From contig JAKCOZ010000007.1 in assembly GCA_022605955.1 (NCBI GenBank), positions 33,706,991 through 33,770,990 of the forward strand: 64,000 bases of DNA, read 5' to 3'. Below are positions 1 through 12,128 of this stretch, piece after piece. The translations under genes were made by a program, and so were the position numbers. This DNA comes from Rallus limicola (Eukaryota > Chordata > Aves > Gruiformes > Rallidae). A model generated the notes under the pieces. It saw only the letters and a program-made list of their open reading frames with translations, had not been told where the DNA came from and ran no database searches. The number at the start of each line of letters is the position of its first letter. Position 1 is the stretch's first letter.

Positions 1-510
1 ACGGAGCTGGGTGACAAGAGTGAGAGCTGGAAACAAACCTGTGCAATGAAGGGAGTGGACAGGGCTGGGCTTGTTCAGGAAGCAACGTACCTTGAGTCTT
101 GAGGGAAGGGAAGCTTTGCCAAAACACCTCTGCCTGCGCACTCTGTTCCAGTGTAATGTCTCGTCTGAACAGAGAGGATCTCTGCAGACCTGTGGCTTTG
201 ACTGCCTGGCATACATTGCAGGAGAGATCACGCCGCAGAGAGATGTTAATTGCCTGCTACTGCACTGCTCTGGGGTGGTTTAAGCACGGGATTAGCAGTG
301 CAGTCCTGGCTTCCAATGCTGCTTTGAAGGTTTGATGGCCAGTTTACAGCTCTTCTTCCCTGTGTTAAGTAGTTCTCTGGGGAACAGCACTTTGGGTTTG
401 AATGTCCTTGTGGAACCTCGGCGACATTATGATGTTTCTGTTTCCTTGGGAAAATGGGGATCAAAACCATTCAGTCACTTCAGCAAAGCATGTTGAATTC
501 AGCTTATGAG
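1..510. other. Unique non-coding DNA, no gene recognised
   Basis: No repeat or exon is recognised. Short overlapping reading frames of 70-78 codons occur on both strands, but they resemble no family I know and have no convincing splice context. The segment ends where CR1 similarity begins. Confidence 0.6.
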
Positions 511-1003
511 TGATGCCCCTCATGACGAGAAGGATGTTGAGGTGCTGAAGTGTTCCCAGAGATGGGCAAGGAAGCTGGTAAAGGGCATGGAGCAGTTCTT
601 ATGAGTGGATGAGGGAACTGGGCTTGTTTGGTCTGGGGAAGAGAAGGTTGTCACCTATTACTACCCAAAAGAGGCTGTAGCCAGTTGGAAGTTAGTCTCT
701 TCTCCCAAGCAATAAGTTATAGGACAAGAGGAAATGACCTCAGGTTGTGCCAGGGGAGGTTTAGATTCGATATTAGGAAAAATTTCTTCACCAAAAGGTT
801 TGTTAATCTTTGGAACAGGCTGCCCAGAGAGGTGGTAGAGTCACCATTCCTGAACATGTTTAAAAGACAAGTAGATATGACACTTTGGGTCATGGTTTAG
901 TAGACCTGATGGTGTTGGGTTGACAGTTGGACATGATGATCTTAGAGGTCTTTTCTGACCTTAAATATTGTCTGGTTCTGTGATTCTGTGTTTCTATATT
1001 CTG
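511..1003 (+). mobile_element. CR1 LINE fragment, 5'-truncated, ORF2 C-terminus plus 3' end
   Basis: CR1 is a non-LTR retrotransposon whose ORF2 encodes an endonuclease and reverse transcriptase. This copy keeps only the end of ORF2 and the 3' UTR. Similarity starts at the 'AAGGATGTTGAGGTGCTGAAG' region. At about 724-870 it reads the typical C-terminal block, including RTRGNDLRL, GRFRFDIRKNFF and WNRLPREVVESP. It ends with the 'GATGATCTTAGAGGTC' block and a 'TGATTCTGTG' tail near 981-1003. The 628-900 frame is open, but its first part is not in the CR1 frame, so frameshifts are present. This is a dead copy, and the start of the similarity is approximate to within about 15 bp. Confidence 0.93.
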
Positions 1004-4000
1004 GGAATGGGGAGCGTCATGCATTTCTGAGGGCTCGTATCTCACTGCTCACTCCATGAAACATAAGCCACAGGAGGTGAATGCAACATCAAATGTGGTT
1101 TCTTTGCCTCTCTCCTCTAAGGCATTTCTGATATGAACATGGTACCTGGAATGGTGCTGATTTTTTATAGGTGATCAGAGTACACCATTACCTTGATCCA
1201 TGTAAAATAAAGGCACATAAGTCAGTGTTAGGCAGATGGCTGACTGTGAGTGCCTGGCTTTGATGTTGCAACTCCTTCTCCCTCTTTATTGCATAGAGAA
1301 GCACAGTCTGGCAGCCCTAAATACTAGGCAATGAATCACTTACTTAATGACTGTAATAGGCAGCCAGAACACAGTCCACAGCCTTTTGGGGTCTATTCAA
1401 CATCTACTTGCCTGTCTGTAAGCACACATTTAGAAATAATAATTGACCCCTGATTCATAGGGTCAGTAATTTTACGTACCTACATTTTTATGATGAAAAG
1501 GGAAAAATGTTTTCTTCATGGGGTTTAATTTACAAAGAGGAGAGTTGGACTGGTATTATGGGAATAAAAAAGGTGTGATTTAAAAAAGTGAATAACCCTG
1601 AAAGGGTTTTTCCCTTTCCTTTTTCTTTGTCTTGGGTTATTTTTTGCCTTCTCCATCCTCCCCATGTCCCCCCCCAACCTTGCTGTTTTACAGCTCAGCA
1701 GCCACTTTAAGAAAGTGCATTTGTTGCTAGTGTGAGAGAGGTTTTCATTGTTTACCCAAAGACCAGTTGCCACCTGGTTGATTAGTGTAGAAAAAAACTG
1801 TTTTTTCATTTCCACCATGAGTAGAGACCTGTCCTGAGATTTGAAACATCTTTTGTAAACTTTGCTCAGTTATTAATGAAGTGGCAGAGACCACTATTGT
1901 ATGTGGTTTATCACCATTCAAGATGACTGGAGGTTATGTCCATGGACATGTCTCCAAAGATAAGCCCAACTTTCATTGCCATCTAGTAAATCATAACATC
2001 TTCTTTTTCCTAACACACCTGTTTACTTCTTAGTTTTGGATATGGCATCGTGACTTCCTAAAAGTTTCTTACAGTAGCTTCTAGTGTTATTACCTCAGCT
2101 GCACTCTACTTTCCTTGCCTCCAATGTGGAGAACTTAGTAATCACCAGGCCTTGTTCCTTCCTTCCACCTTCCAGCTATCAGAGAGGTTACACAGGCTGA
2201 CAGCTCTTCTTCCTCTGCAATTGTGCTTTCCTCAACAGGGCTAAAAATGCAGTCAGAAGAAGCTGTTTGCAACTCCCTTCTGGCCCTTGCACCCAATCTT
2301 TCTTCCCACTGATGCCATAGAGCAAGGAATAGGGAAGGGAGCTGCACTACTTGATTTGCCATTTTTGCTCTTGCAGCTTGATGGCTACACTCACTTCCTG
2401 AATGAGGAGCCGAGAAGGTGTTAGTGTGTCCTTTCCCCCTTCTAAATCATTTCTATAGCTCACTGCATGGTCTGTCTCTCACAGCTGTAATTACAGGCCT
2501 GACTTTGTATGTAGCTCTGGAAGCTAGATGACTTTGCAGAGATCATTTGGGTTTGGGTTCTCTGGGGAGGTTGTGGGCAAAGATGGCCAAACCATCTTCC
2601 CAGCATTCACAAATCTGACTGTAAAGATGTTGCAGCCTCCAGAGGAAGTCAGGACACTCCATTCCTGCCCAGAACTATTGGAGCATGCTTTCTATCTCCC
2701 CCCTCCACCATCCCCAGATTTCCACCACTTCGACAAAAAAAAATAGTTCCATAATGAAAGGGAGGACTGCAAAAGGGACAGTAAGATCTGATGGGCATTT
2801 TGAAGCCCATCTTGACTACATCAGCATAAAAATGATTCATAGGCTTTTAGAAACAGACCTTTCATGAACAAGAAAGTTGTTTTGTGGTTGGTTCATTTGG
2901 GTTTTTTAGCCACTGGTATGCTAAGTTTTTTCAAAATAAAGAAGTGATACAGAGAGATGAAAAAACCTGGAAATTTTTGAGGAGAAATATTACTTGGTAA
3001 AAAAAAAATATTATAAACCTCTGTTTGCTGACGACAAGACTCAAAAAGCAGAAAACAGCTTGACTGTATATTCCTAGGAAACAAAAAATACCTTTCTCCT
3101 GACAATGTCTTTTGGGGAATCTGGCATCTTTCTCGTGACTGGGATTTATGAAGGGCATCAGAGTCAGTAACCCAGAAAGAGCACACTGAGACACAAGCTT
3201 TAATGTACCTGCAGAGGCAAGGATTGAACTTTGCTTTTATGATTAATCTAAAAGACAGCACTTCTGGTAGCTCTGTATCCTTCTGACATGATCTAGCCTC
3301 ATTTGTTTAGATCTGACTCAGATGTGTGACTATCTGCCATGAAATCATTGGCACTGGTTTTGCAGCACAAACCATGACCTACAGCTTCTATTTTTTTTTC
3401 CCTTGGCAAGATCCAGATCCAGAGCAGTTTACCTTCCTGAAAACTGACAAGGTTGGAACTTAAAACACTCTGTCTGCTGGCTTGATGGAATTAAATGTGA
3501 ACATCTTCCCAAAGTCCATTCTGTGAGAGAAAGGGTCAGGAGTACATGCTGGATTCATAGTTCTGCCCCTCAGTGCAAAGTAATAAGCAAGCAAGTAAGT
3601 TTAGGATGAGCATAGGTTTAAGAAAAGGATTGTCCTCACTGGTATAGAAATAATTCAATATATAGACAAGCCCTAAGTAAGCTGTTTCTCTTTCTTCAAC
3701 AAGCCTGCTAATTACTGGTATTTGAGTCTGAGGTATGTTAACAGCATGAAGGGGAAAACCCTAATATGTGACAGATTGATGCTGCGATGTTCCAGAGGGC
3801 AAATGAAGTTTTACTGTTTGACTGTAGGGTGTTCACTCATGGAGATCTCAGCAGAGTTGGTTAATATTTTTTTAACCCACTGAAGTAACCACATAGGCTT
3901 CACAGTGACAGGCTGAGGTCGCTTGCTCTTTTCTCATGTTAATATTTGACTACATCACAGCCTGTGACTGACCTGTTAATTGATTAGCTGCAAACTGCTG

Positions 4001-7000
4001 AACCGCCAGGTTTTTATATGTGAATGTAGAGAAAACAGGGAAGCATATTCAGGTCAGGTCTTAAGGTTGTGCAGAGATCTACAGGGGCAGATTATCTGCA
4101 GACCGTGTCTAGGGGAATTCTGTGCGTTGCACATTGTGATAATTATCAGTCTTCGAAAAATGCTGGCTATCATCTGAAATTCCTGGGGCCATGTCATTTT
4201 CTACCACAAAGCATAAAATGCTGTATCCTGTTGCTGCTGTGTAGTTTGGGTTTGGTAAACATGAATACTCATTTCTAATGGCCCTTATCTACCTTGCTAA
4301 TTTTTAGCTCATTAGAAGATGAATCTGAATTGTGAGAGAGACTAACTAGAAGTTCAACTGTGCTGATGCCACAGGATGAAACTTTATAATGTGTAGCATC
4401 TTGCATGCAAGCAATAGCTAAAATTTCTTCAAACAAATGGATTGATTTACATATGGAATAAATCAAACAAAGTGATTATTCAAGTTAAATTGGTTGGATT
4501 CTAACAGTCAAGAGAAAGAGGTAGAATTATACACTAAAAGGAGGGGACATTATGGTGATATACCCAAAGATGGGAAAATATTGGAAGAAGCTATGAACTA
4601 ACTTACTTACACATGAATGTAAAGGAGAGATGTTTGGAGGGAGGATGGTGGGAGGAGGCATATGCCAGATGAGAAGAGAAGGTGACACAGCGAGGGTCTG
4701 CCATCCTTGGGGTGACAAATGATGGGATAAATCTAAGGAGAGTTTTTCACCTAAGGATAATAATTTGGAATTCAATAGAGAAAAAGTAACGTTTGGATGT
4801 GCATTTGAACTTGTGCCCTCCCTGTATTTTTAGACAGGTACAGAACAGCAATTTCGATGTACTGAGACTTGAGCAAATGATTTGCAGCTCAGTTCTCCTG
4901 AAAGCAGCTCCATCTTTTTGATGGATAAGTGACATTTCAATAAGGCAGGGTTTGGGTTTTTTTGGGAGATCTCTGCAAGGCTGGTAAGCAAGACAAATTT
5001 TCCATATGTGGATCATCGATGAAAGCCCAGGGAGCACTTTTAGTAGGTTAGTAGAAGATAGCTAAAAACCCCCTGAACTTACTCTTTATAGACTCACATT
5101 TTCTGAACAGGGATTTCCTCTTTGATTTAGCAGTCATCATATAGAAAAAGGCTGAACATATATGTGAAGACAGACAAGCATGCAAAGTTTCAAAAGGAAA
5201 GGAAGGTCTATTGCCATGACAAGGCTGTCCTTTCTGTTCTTCACCGGGACCTGTTAATACATACTCTTGTCAATTATTGTGAACAGTTGTTGTTCTGGCA
5301 GCTGGAATAAAAGATCTCTTCCATGAAAGGTGTTTGCATTGCTGTGCAAACAAAGCCAAAGAAAAACTTTATTTAAGAAAGGTGTGAGAATATCCTCCCT
5401 TGTTGAGAACGACTGGACAAGACAACCTGTATATAGATCAAAAGTATTTACCCAGGCCTCATACTGGTGCCATGGAGGTTGCTGGGTTGCTTGTGAGGAG
5501 AGAGTGAGGTTTCCTGATGGCTCTCTGGGGGTGGGACAGGCAGAGCACAGTGGGACTGAGGTCTTCCCGCAATATGCCAAGTTGTTTTAATCAAGGGACT
5601 TGCATCATTCTAGGAATGGAGATGTTCAGTGCAGGGTGGAGTGCTTCAGATAAATAAGCAACTGAAACTTGGGATGTTCATCCACCCCTTATCTGAAATA
5701 GCCAGATCTCTTTGTTGTGCAAAATGAGCCTGGAAAGCTTGTGAGGATAAACTTCCTTCTGGCATTTGATAGTCTCTGTTTCTGCTTCAACTGCAGACAA
5801 GAAATCAGCTTCACACCGGTGTTCACTTCTTTCTGCTCCTTGGGTCGGCCCTTTTCTTCACCTGTTTTCCCCACATGCCAACAGCTACAGGGCACAGGCA
5901 GGAGCTGCTGGAGGAACCAGATCTCTTCACATCCCCAGCACCTTCCCTTATACCTCTGAGTGGGGTCGCTGGCTTGTAAGTCAATTCCAGTAAATTTGAG
6001 TGGGATTGCCTCTGTGGAAACAAGGAATTTCATCTACATGCAGAGTCATTATTGTTAAGATGCTGATGGATGCAAAGCAGGATAGGTGCAATTCTGTCCA
6101 GGAGAATTGACGCTGTGTGATTGTGAGACACCATTTTTGTGTAGTTCAGTTTTCTACAGACATTTTATTTCAATTAAACTTAGAAGTGGCATTGCTAGTA
6201 AGGAAATTATTGAGTTCAGCATAAGGCAGTACAGTTTTTTTAGGCTAATTCCTGTTTTGCTCTGTAGGCATCAGTTGAACCTGATGTTCTGAGGCATATT
6301 TCCTATTGCTTTAGTTTTCCCAGCTCTTTAAGAACAGGTTTGTCTATGGAATCACATTCTGAAGTTTAGATGTTAGGGTTTTTACATATCTAGATAGTTT
6401 ATTTATGGGATCAATCAGTTCTCAGAGGATCAAATGACCTAAGCTAAAGCAAGAAACAGAAGTCTAGTTAAGACAGACTTAAAAATATGGCCCTGGAAAA
6501 TGTCTGCGTGAAATTTATTTCCAGAATAAATTTTCACTATTTGCAGAAGGGTCACTAGTGTCACTTTTTCACAAAAAGTCAGCTGCCCTTTCAAATGTTT
6601 TCATCATCAATGGCTGAAAATGGAACTTTTTTAAGCAAGTGTGTCATTGACAAAAATCCTATGTCAGGATGAAACCCTTTTGTCTATTAGATTTTGTACT
6701 TTCTGATGAAGAGTCATGCTCTTTCACAGAAGGCTGACTCCTTTTATAAAAATAGGTTGTTTATCTGAAAGCATACTTTTGTTTTAAAAAGGTTTGGTGT
6801 ACCCAAGGTCAAGATCTCTGGTAAGATCTAATTCTTCCCGTGTTCTTGACAGACTGTTTGTAACAACGTTCTTCTGGGTTTCTAAAAGTAGCAAAAAATG
6901 CATGGTCACTTTTTAAGTCTGTTTGGAGAAGGGTTTACTTAGCTCTCTACACTATCAAATGACTCAAAAAATCACCATATGTCAGATTAGATCAGCTCAA

Positions 7001-7380
7001 AAATTACAGCCAGGAAAACGCTGATAGCTTTTCTGGAGTTCCATGAAAGTTTACATAATTGTCATTGCATGTCATTGGATTTAGCAGCTGCAGGAAGATC
7101 CTGGTCTCCAATAAACAGAGATAATTGATTAATAAACTGTATCTGTGGCCACTGCAGTTTACTCTATGCACTAAGATATGTGCATCCAGGTCTGGAGTCC
7201 TGCTGCTGAAGATATAATTTACTCATTCAGTTAGTTCAAAGTTTGTATCTGGTCTGAAAAATTGTGGTGAATCATCTGAAAACCCTGAATTGATTAAGCC
7301 AAATGCACATACTGGTTGGGTTAACATTTCAGGGTAAGCCAAATTATATCCATGGCAAAATTCCCTTTGGATATTATATG
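1004..7380. other. Unique AT-rich non-coding DNA
   Basis: About 6.4 kb without a recognisable gene, RNA gene or transposon. Reading frames of up to 122 codons (for example 2893-3261 on the minus strand) look like chance: low complexity, no domain and no splice pattern. A run of eight C lies near 1668-1675 and short A or T runs are scattered. Very old repeats may be present but beyond recognition by eye. Confidence 0.6.
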
Positions 7381-7850
7381 ATGTAGGGGTGGAAGGGTTG
7401 GGAAGGTTTGCCGAGTCCAGTCCCTCTGTGCAAGTAACAGTGTGAATTTCTATGACTTATTTGACTGGATCTCATGATAAAACCTTACAGATTTTCTTAC
7501 AATTTTGAAAAGTTATTTCTCTGATGGTTAGAAAATCCCTGTTCTCCATTAAGCGTCTTCACAGGCAGCTTGCTCAAGCTGTTGTGCCAACAATCATCTT
7601 GTAGCTTAAATAGTTCTTTCATGGCGCATATCAACATGGGATATTTAGATGCAAGAGCCATATTCTATGTCAGCATTTTTCCTGTGAAGCTGAACAAAAA
7701 TCATACATCTTGTCTCCTCTCATAAAACAAGACTTTCTATGTCCCTGGTTAGTTCAGTAGCCTTCCTCTGCACCTATTTCCCTGTGAGTTCGGCTTGCTT
7801 TTGTCGCCCCAGTTTTCAGAGGGCTGCATATGATGTGTTACCATTGCACT
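7381..7850 (-). mobile_element. Ancient CR1/L3-type LINE 3' fragment
   Basis: This is a strongly diverged non-LTR element read from the minus strand. The low-coordinate end matches the reverse complement of a CR1 tail ('GGAAGGGTTGGGAAGG...GAGTCCAGTCCCTCTG'). Further in, near 7715-7795, a stretch with 'CTCCTCTCATAAAACAAGAC' and 'CAGTAGCCTTCCTCTGCACC' matches the conserved ORF2 C-terminal region of older amniote CR1/L3 families in reverse complement. No reading frame survives. It appears much older than the other CR1 copies here. Both boundaries are soft, and the subfamily cannot be set by eye. Confidence 0.6.
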
Positions 7851-8520
7851 CATCTGACAAGATCCCTTAAACACAGATAGTTAAGATGCCCATACCATTT
7901 CCAAGAGATAATTTCAGGGACGGATATATCCCAGAGGCAGGCATCCCCACCAAGAGGGCTCTGCCTCTTCCTCCCCAAGCGGGTCCTGGGATTAATTCAG
8001 TGAACATCTTCATTTTATGACTTTTTAGAAGTGAGAGGTGGTATCTTGAAGGCTGTGACCCTGGGGAAAGGAGCACCTTATCTTCTGCCTGTGACTGGCC
8101 CCGGGTGGTGGTGTTTGAAAAACCTAATTTTTATGGGGTTTTTGTGACAAGATGGAGAGCAGGCAGGATACTGGGCGCATATATTGTGCTGTGTTGTTGT
8201 GGTCTCAATTTACCCAGTGAAGAGTGGAACCCTGAAATAAATCACCCGGGATCCATCAAAGTTCATATAGCCATTTATACCAGCTAACAAACCTGGGCAT
8301 GAAATTACCCTGGTGTCCTGGGGAGCCTGTCCTTCTCTGTCCTTCTTACCTGGTTGTCAGCACAGGGGGAGACAGCTGGGGAGTGAATGGGTCTGTCAAC
8401 ATCACTGCCATGGTTTGAGGGAAGACAGCCCTTTTCCTGGATTTCTTAATGGATTTTTTGAGGCAAGAAGAACCCATAACATAACTTTAGAAAGAAAATG
8501 TTTCAACATTCCTATTTTCT

Positions 8521-8549
8521 CCCTTCCCCACCTCTTCCCCCCTTTCCCC
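8521..8549 (-). repeat. C-rich tract, possible G-quadruplex on the minus strand
   Basis: Four C runs of at least three bases (CCC, CCCC, CCCCCC, CCCC) are separated by short loops, so the minus strand fits a G-quadruplex pattern. This is sequence evidence only. Confidence 0.55.
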
Positions 8550-8925
8550 TTGCATCAGCTATTTGTATTTGACAACGAACAAGACAGTCATTGGGTGGGT
8601 TGGCTTGCTATCTTGGTTTGCCATGTCCAGGCTGGTTGAGGATGCCCATGATTTGGCTCATGGTTCTACGACTGTTACAAACCACCAGTCCCTAATCGCG
8701 TTGCTGAACCTGTGTGTCTTTTGGAGTCCTCTGCTCCCAGGTTGGGCTGATGACGTTTGAAGGACAGGAAAATATGTTCTCAATTCAGCTAAGCAGTATA
8801 ACATGTTGCAATCTTTTGAAGGAAGCCTTTTATGTATCACCAAAAAAAAAAAAGCTATGCAGCTACAATGAAAGTCCCTGATGCACCCTTCATATCTCAG
8901 CATTTTCTGAATTTTCCAAGGATAT

Positions 8926-8943
8926 CAATAATAATAATAATAA
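8926..8943. repeat. (AAT)n microsatellite
   Basis: Five to six AAT units run directly into an A-rich tract. It is short and of no obvious function. Confidence 0.85.
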
Positions 8944-10540
8944 AAAAAATCTTCAAAGCTATCTCCTTACAGCAATTTTGGTGCTTTTAAGATATGCAGT
9001 AAAACATTCACTATGAACCATGAAGTGCATGGTTTAGATATATGTATGTGCCAGTGGGAGTACATATTGCATTGATAATTGAAATACCCTTTTCTTTCAT
9101 ATGAATTTTAAAGGAAATAAAGCAATTATTCAAAATCTAATTTAAAAATGCATCTGTAAGTTTATATAATTTAAAATGTATTTATACATATATTCTTCAC
9201 TGCATAGGAATCTGCATAGGCAGTGAAGGTGGTTGGTGTAAACCTGTACTCAGAAGTCCATTTTGATAACATCCTGAATCACTGCAGAGATAGAGAAGAC
9301 ATCCAATTTTTTCATGTGCTGAATTTGGGCCCATTCCTTTACTCACTTATTCTGCTAAGTTTTCCAGTTATAAGAGATGGCCACTGAGTAAATATCAAAA
9401 CTGAGCAATGGATAATCTTTTGGAAACAGAAGATCTGCTAAAAAGTTTGGTGAGAACAGAGTTGTTTAGTAACTTGAGTCAAATCTATGCAGTGATATAA
9501 TTGAGAAAAAGCAATAAAGAATTTCTTTCAAATATTGCATTTCTTTTTAGGAGTTATCTATAGCAAGAATTTTGATTTTTCAATTGAATGTGACCTTTCA
9601 GTCTAAACATAAGCCCTGAAAAGAAATCAGAAAGTGTGAAAACAATGCAAAAAAATTATTCTCGTTTAATACAGTTTTTCTTATTAATGCAAAGTATTTT
9701 TTTTTCAGAGCGGGTTTAGATTTTTCTTTCCTTTGGATTGATTGAAATGGGAATTATTTTAGCCACTGATCTGGAAAAGGAAAAAAAACACTCAGGTTTA
9801 TGACTAATACTTCCTTGAGTAAAAATCTGGAAGATGAAGCTTCAAAGTTTTCCTTATATTATGAAACATAATGTAGTCTCATGTTACTTCCAAAGCAGTT
9901 TAGCAGATGTATGAAAATATTCAAGCAGTTCCTGTGAAAAATTCAAAGTATGAGTCCAATAAGACATAGATTTATTGTGTTCTACATGTACATTAATCTG
10001 TACCTTCAGAGTACCCCTACACAGGTGTGTGATGATGCTGAATAGCTGGATATACTTTATTCTATTTTTGCATGGAGGAAATTTATGTCTTAAATCCTTG
10101 GTTTGGATGTATTTTTTCCAAACATTTACAAATGGAAGGGTTATTCATTTTATTCAGCTGTTTCATGGTTGTTTCTGATGTCTTCTGCATGTTTCTGGAG
10201 CAGTAGTCCTCCATATTCCATAGCACTCCTTGTGATGGGAACCTATTCACATGAAATTGAGGCAGTTTTATCTGCTCTGGTTGTTTCTGCTGTCTGATGG
10301 CTTGATGGAATATATGTAGAAAGCAAACCATTGCCCCAAAGTTTCCAAGAGTTTTTGTTCAGGGTGAGTGATAAGATTTACCCCCCTGAGAAGATGTTCT
10401 GAGTGCACACTGAATCCCAAACCCCAGCTGTTCACAGTTTGTGGAGGGAGTAATGGAAAAAGAGACAACCCATAAAGTATCATCCACTACCCTGAGAAGG
10501 AGATGGAATTGATTGGCATTGATGAGGGTGCAGGTACCAT

Positions 10541-11150
10541 TATAGAATCTTCAAGGTTGGAAAAGATCTCTAAGATCAAGTCCAACCATCAAACCAAAAC
10601 CGTCATGTAAACTAAATCATCTCCCTAAACACCACATCTACAAGTCCTTTAAATGTGTTGAGGAATGGTCACTCAATCACTTTTCTGGGAAGCCTGTTCC
10701 AATGATTTATAACCTTTTTGGTGAAGAAATTTTTCCTAATATCCAATCTAAACCTCCCCTGGTGCAATTTGAGGCCATTTCTTCCTGTCCTTTCACATGG
10801 TATTTGGTTGAAGAGACCAATACCCAGCTTGCTACAACCTCCTTTCAGGTAGTTATAGAGAGCAATTAGGTACCCCCTCAGCCTCCTCTTCTCAACACTA
10901 AACAACCACAGTTCCCTCAGCTGCTCCTCATAAGAGTTGTGCTCCAAAGCGTTTAGCAGCTTCATTACCCTTCTCTGGACACACTCCAGCACCTTTGTGT
11001 CCTTGTAGTGAGGGGCCCAAAACAAAACACAGCACTTGAGGTGCAGCCTCTCCAGAGCTGAGCACTGGAGGACAATCACTTCCTTAGTCCTGCTGTCCAT
11101 GCTAGTTCTGACCAGGATGCCGTTGGCCTTCTTGGCCACCTGGACAAAAT
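10541..11150 (-). mobile_element. CR1 LINE fragment with about 160 open ORF2 codons
   Basis: This CR1 copy is read from the minus strand. Its 3' end lies at 10541 ('TATAGAATCTTCAAGGTTGG'). Towards its 5' end it reads the ORF2 C-terminal region in a single frame: [68 protein letters not shown] and [12 protein letters not shown]. About 160 codons, from roughly 11145 down to 10669, have no stop or frameshift, the longest open CR1 frame in the window. The frame then runs by chance into unique DNA up to 11238. The copy lacks the endonuclease and the catalytic part of the RT, so it cannot move by itself. Similarity fades near 11145. Confidence 0.93.
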
Positions 11151-11776
11151 TATCACCCTGACTTCTCTTCCAACGGGATGTGCCTGCATGAGATGTTGGT
11201 AACGGAGTGTGGTCTGTGTATGAATGCATAGGGAACATAGGACTCGAAGGTCATTTAATTGTCCATTGCAAGGACCTGCTGTTCTTTCCTTGTCCTGATG
11301 TGAACTTCTGATTATAGTATCACATGCTTTGATGTTTATTAACTTTTTTGGTCACCCTGTGCCCATGTGCATGCCAGTATGTGTGTGTGAGCACTGCTCC
11401 TGCAGCGAGACTGGCTCAGACAGTAAAGAAGTACCAGCATGAGAGACACATGGAGGTAGAGACCATGTGTTTGAGAATATGTGGGTTTGTGTAACAGCAT
11501 CTCATGGAGTGGGCTGGGGAGGATATTTAAAGAGCTGACAGCATACAACATCTTAGCTGAGGCAGGGGAAGGAAAGACCTTCCTATTTTTGCTTTGGGAG
11601 CTCTCTCATCTCCTAATCCTGCAGTGATGGGAGGGGAAGTAGCTCCCTCACCCAGCACAAGAGCTATGGTTTCTTCACTGTCCTCTCCAGGTCAAGCAGT
11701 GGCCAGAAGTTCATGTGACATAATGGAGATCAGGCATGTCTTATCCACAGCAACTTCCCCTGCTGAAGAATTACTC
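11151..11776. other. Unique spacer between two CR1 copies
   Basis: No gene or repeat is recognised. The base composition is ordinary for the window, and two reading frames of about 70 codons look like chance. Confidence 0.55.
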
Positions 11777-12128
11777 TATCACAGAATCACAGAATGTTAG
11801 GAGTAAGAAGGGACCTCGAAAGATCATCTAGTCCAACCCCCCTGCCAGAGCAGCATCACCTAGACTAAATCTCACAAGAAGGCATCTGAATATCTCCAGA
11901 GAAGGAAACTCTGCAACCTCTCTGGGCAGCCTGTCCCAGTGCTCTGTCACCCTCACAATGAAAAAGTTCCTCCTTATATTCACATGGAACTTCCTATGCT
12001 CCAGCTTGCACCCATTGCCCCTTTTCCTATTGCTGGCCATCACTGAGAAGAGCCTGGCTCCATCCTCCTGACTCTCACCCTTTACATACACCCCAGGATG
12101 CCTTCTTAGCCAAGAGGACACACTGCAG
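11777..12128 (-). mobile_element. CR1 LINE fragment, internally deleted
   Basis: Read from the minus strand, this is a CR1 of the 'HRKFH...NIRRNFF...[13 protein letters not shown]' type with an intact 3' tail at 11777-11850 ('ATCACAGAATCACAGAATG', then 'CATCTAGTCCAACC'). The family marker is [12 protein letters not shown], shared with the copies at 47565 and 60451. At its 5' end a 'GGCTAAGAAGGCATCCTGG' block, normally several hundred bases upstream, joins almost directly to the 'GAGTCAGGAGGATGGAGCC' block. That indicates an internal deletion of the RT C-terminal region. The frame between is open for about 95 codons (11828-12121). Confidence 0.9.

Larger units (their letters stand above)
7851..10540. 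other. Unique AT-rich non-coding DNA with simple repeats
   Basis: No gene was found. It holds a C-rich tract at 8521-8549, a 12-A run at 8842-8853 and an (AAT)n stretch at 8926-8943. From about 8920 to 9960 it is very AT-rich. A frame at 8105-8287 contains a crystallin-like string that I judged to be coincidence. Confidence 0.6.

Noticed and set aside
2893..3261. 122-codon minus-strand frame
   Set aside because: It overlaps a second frame on the same strand, is low in complexity with F/K-rich runs and has no recognisable domain.
8105..8287. VVVFEKPNFYG string resembling the start of a beta/gamma-crystallin motif
   Set aside because: Only about eight residues agree, the following residues do not continue the Greek-key pattern, and no good acceptor or donor brackets it. 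Such a short pattern is expected by chance at this scale.
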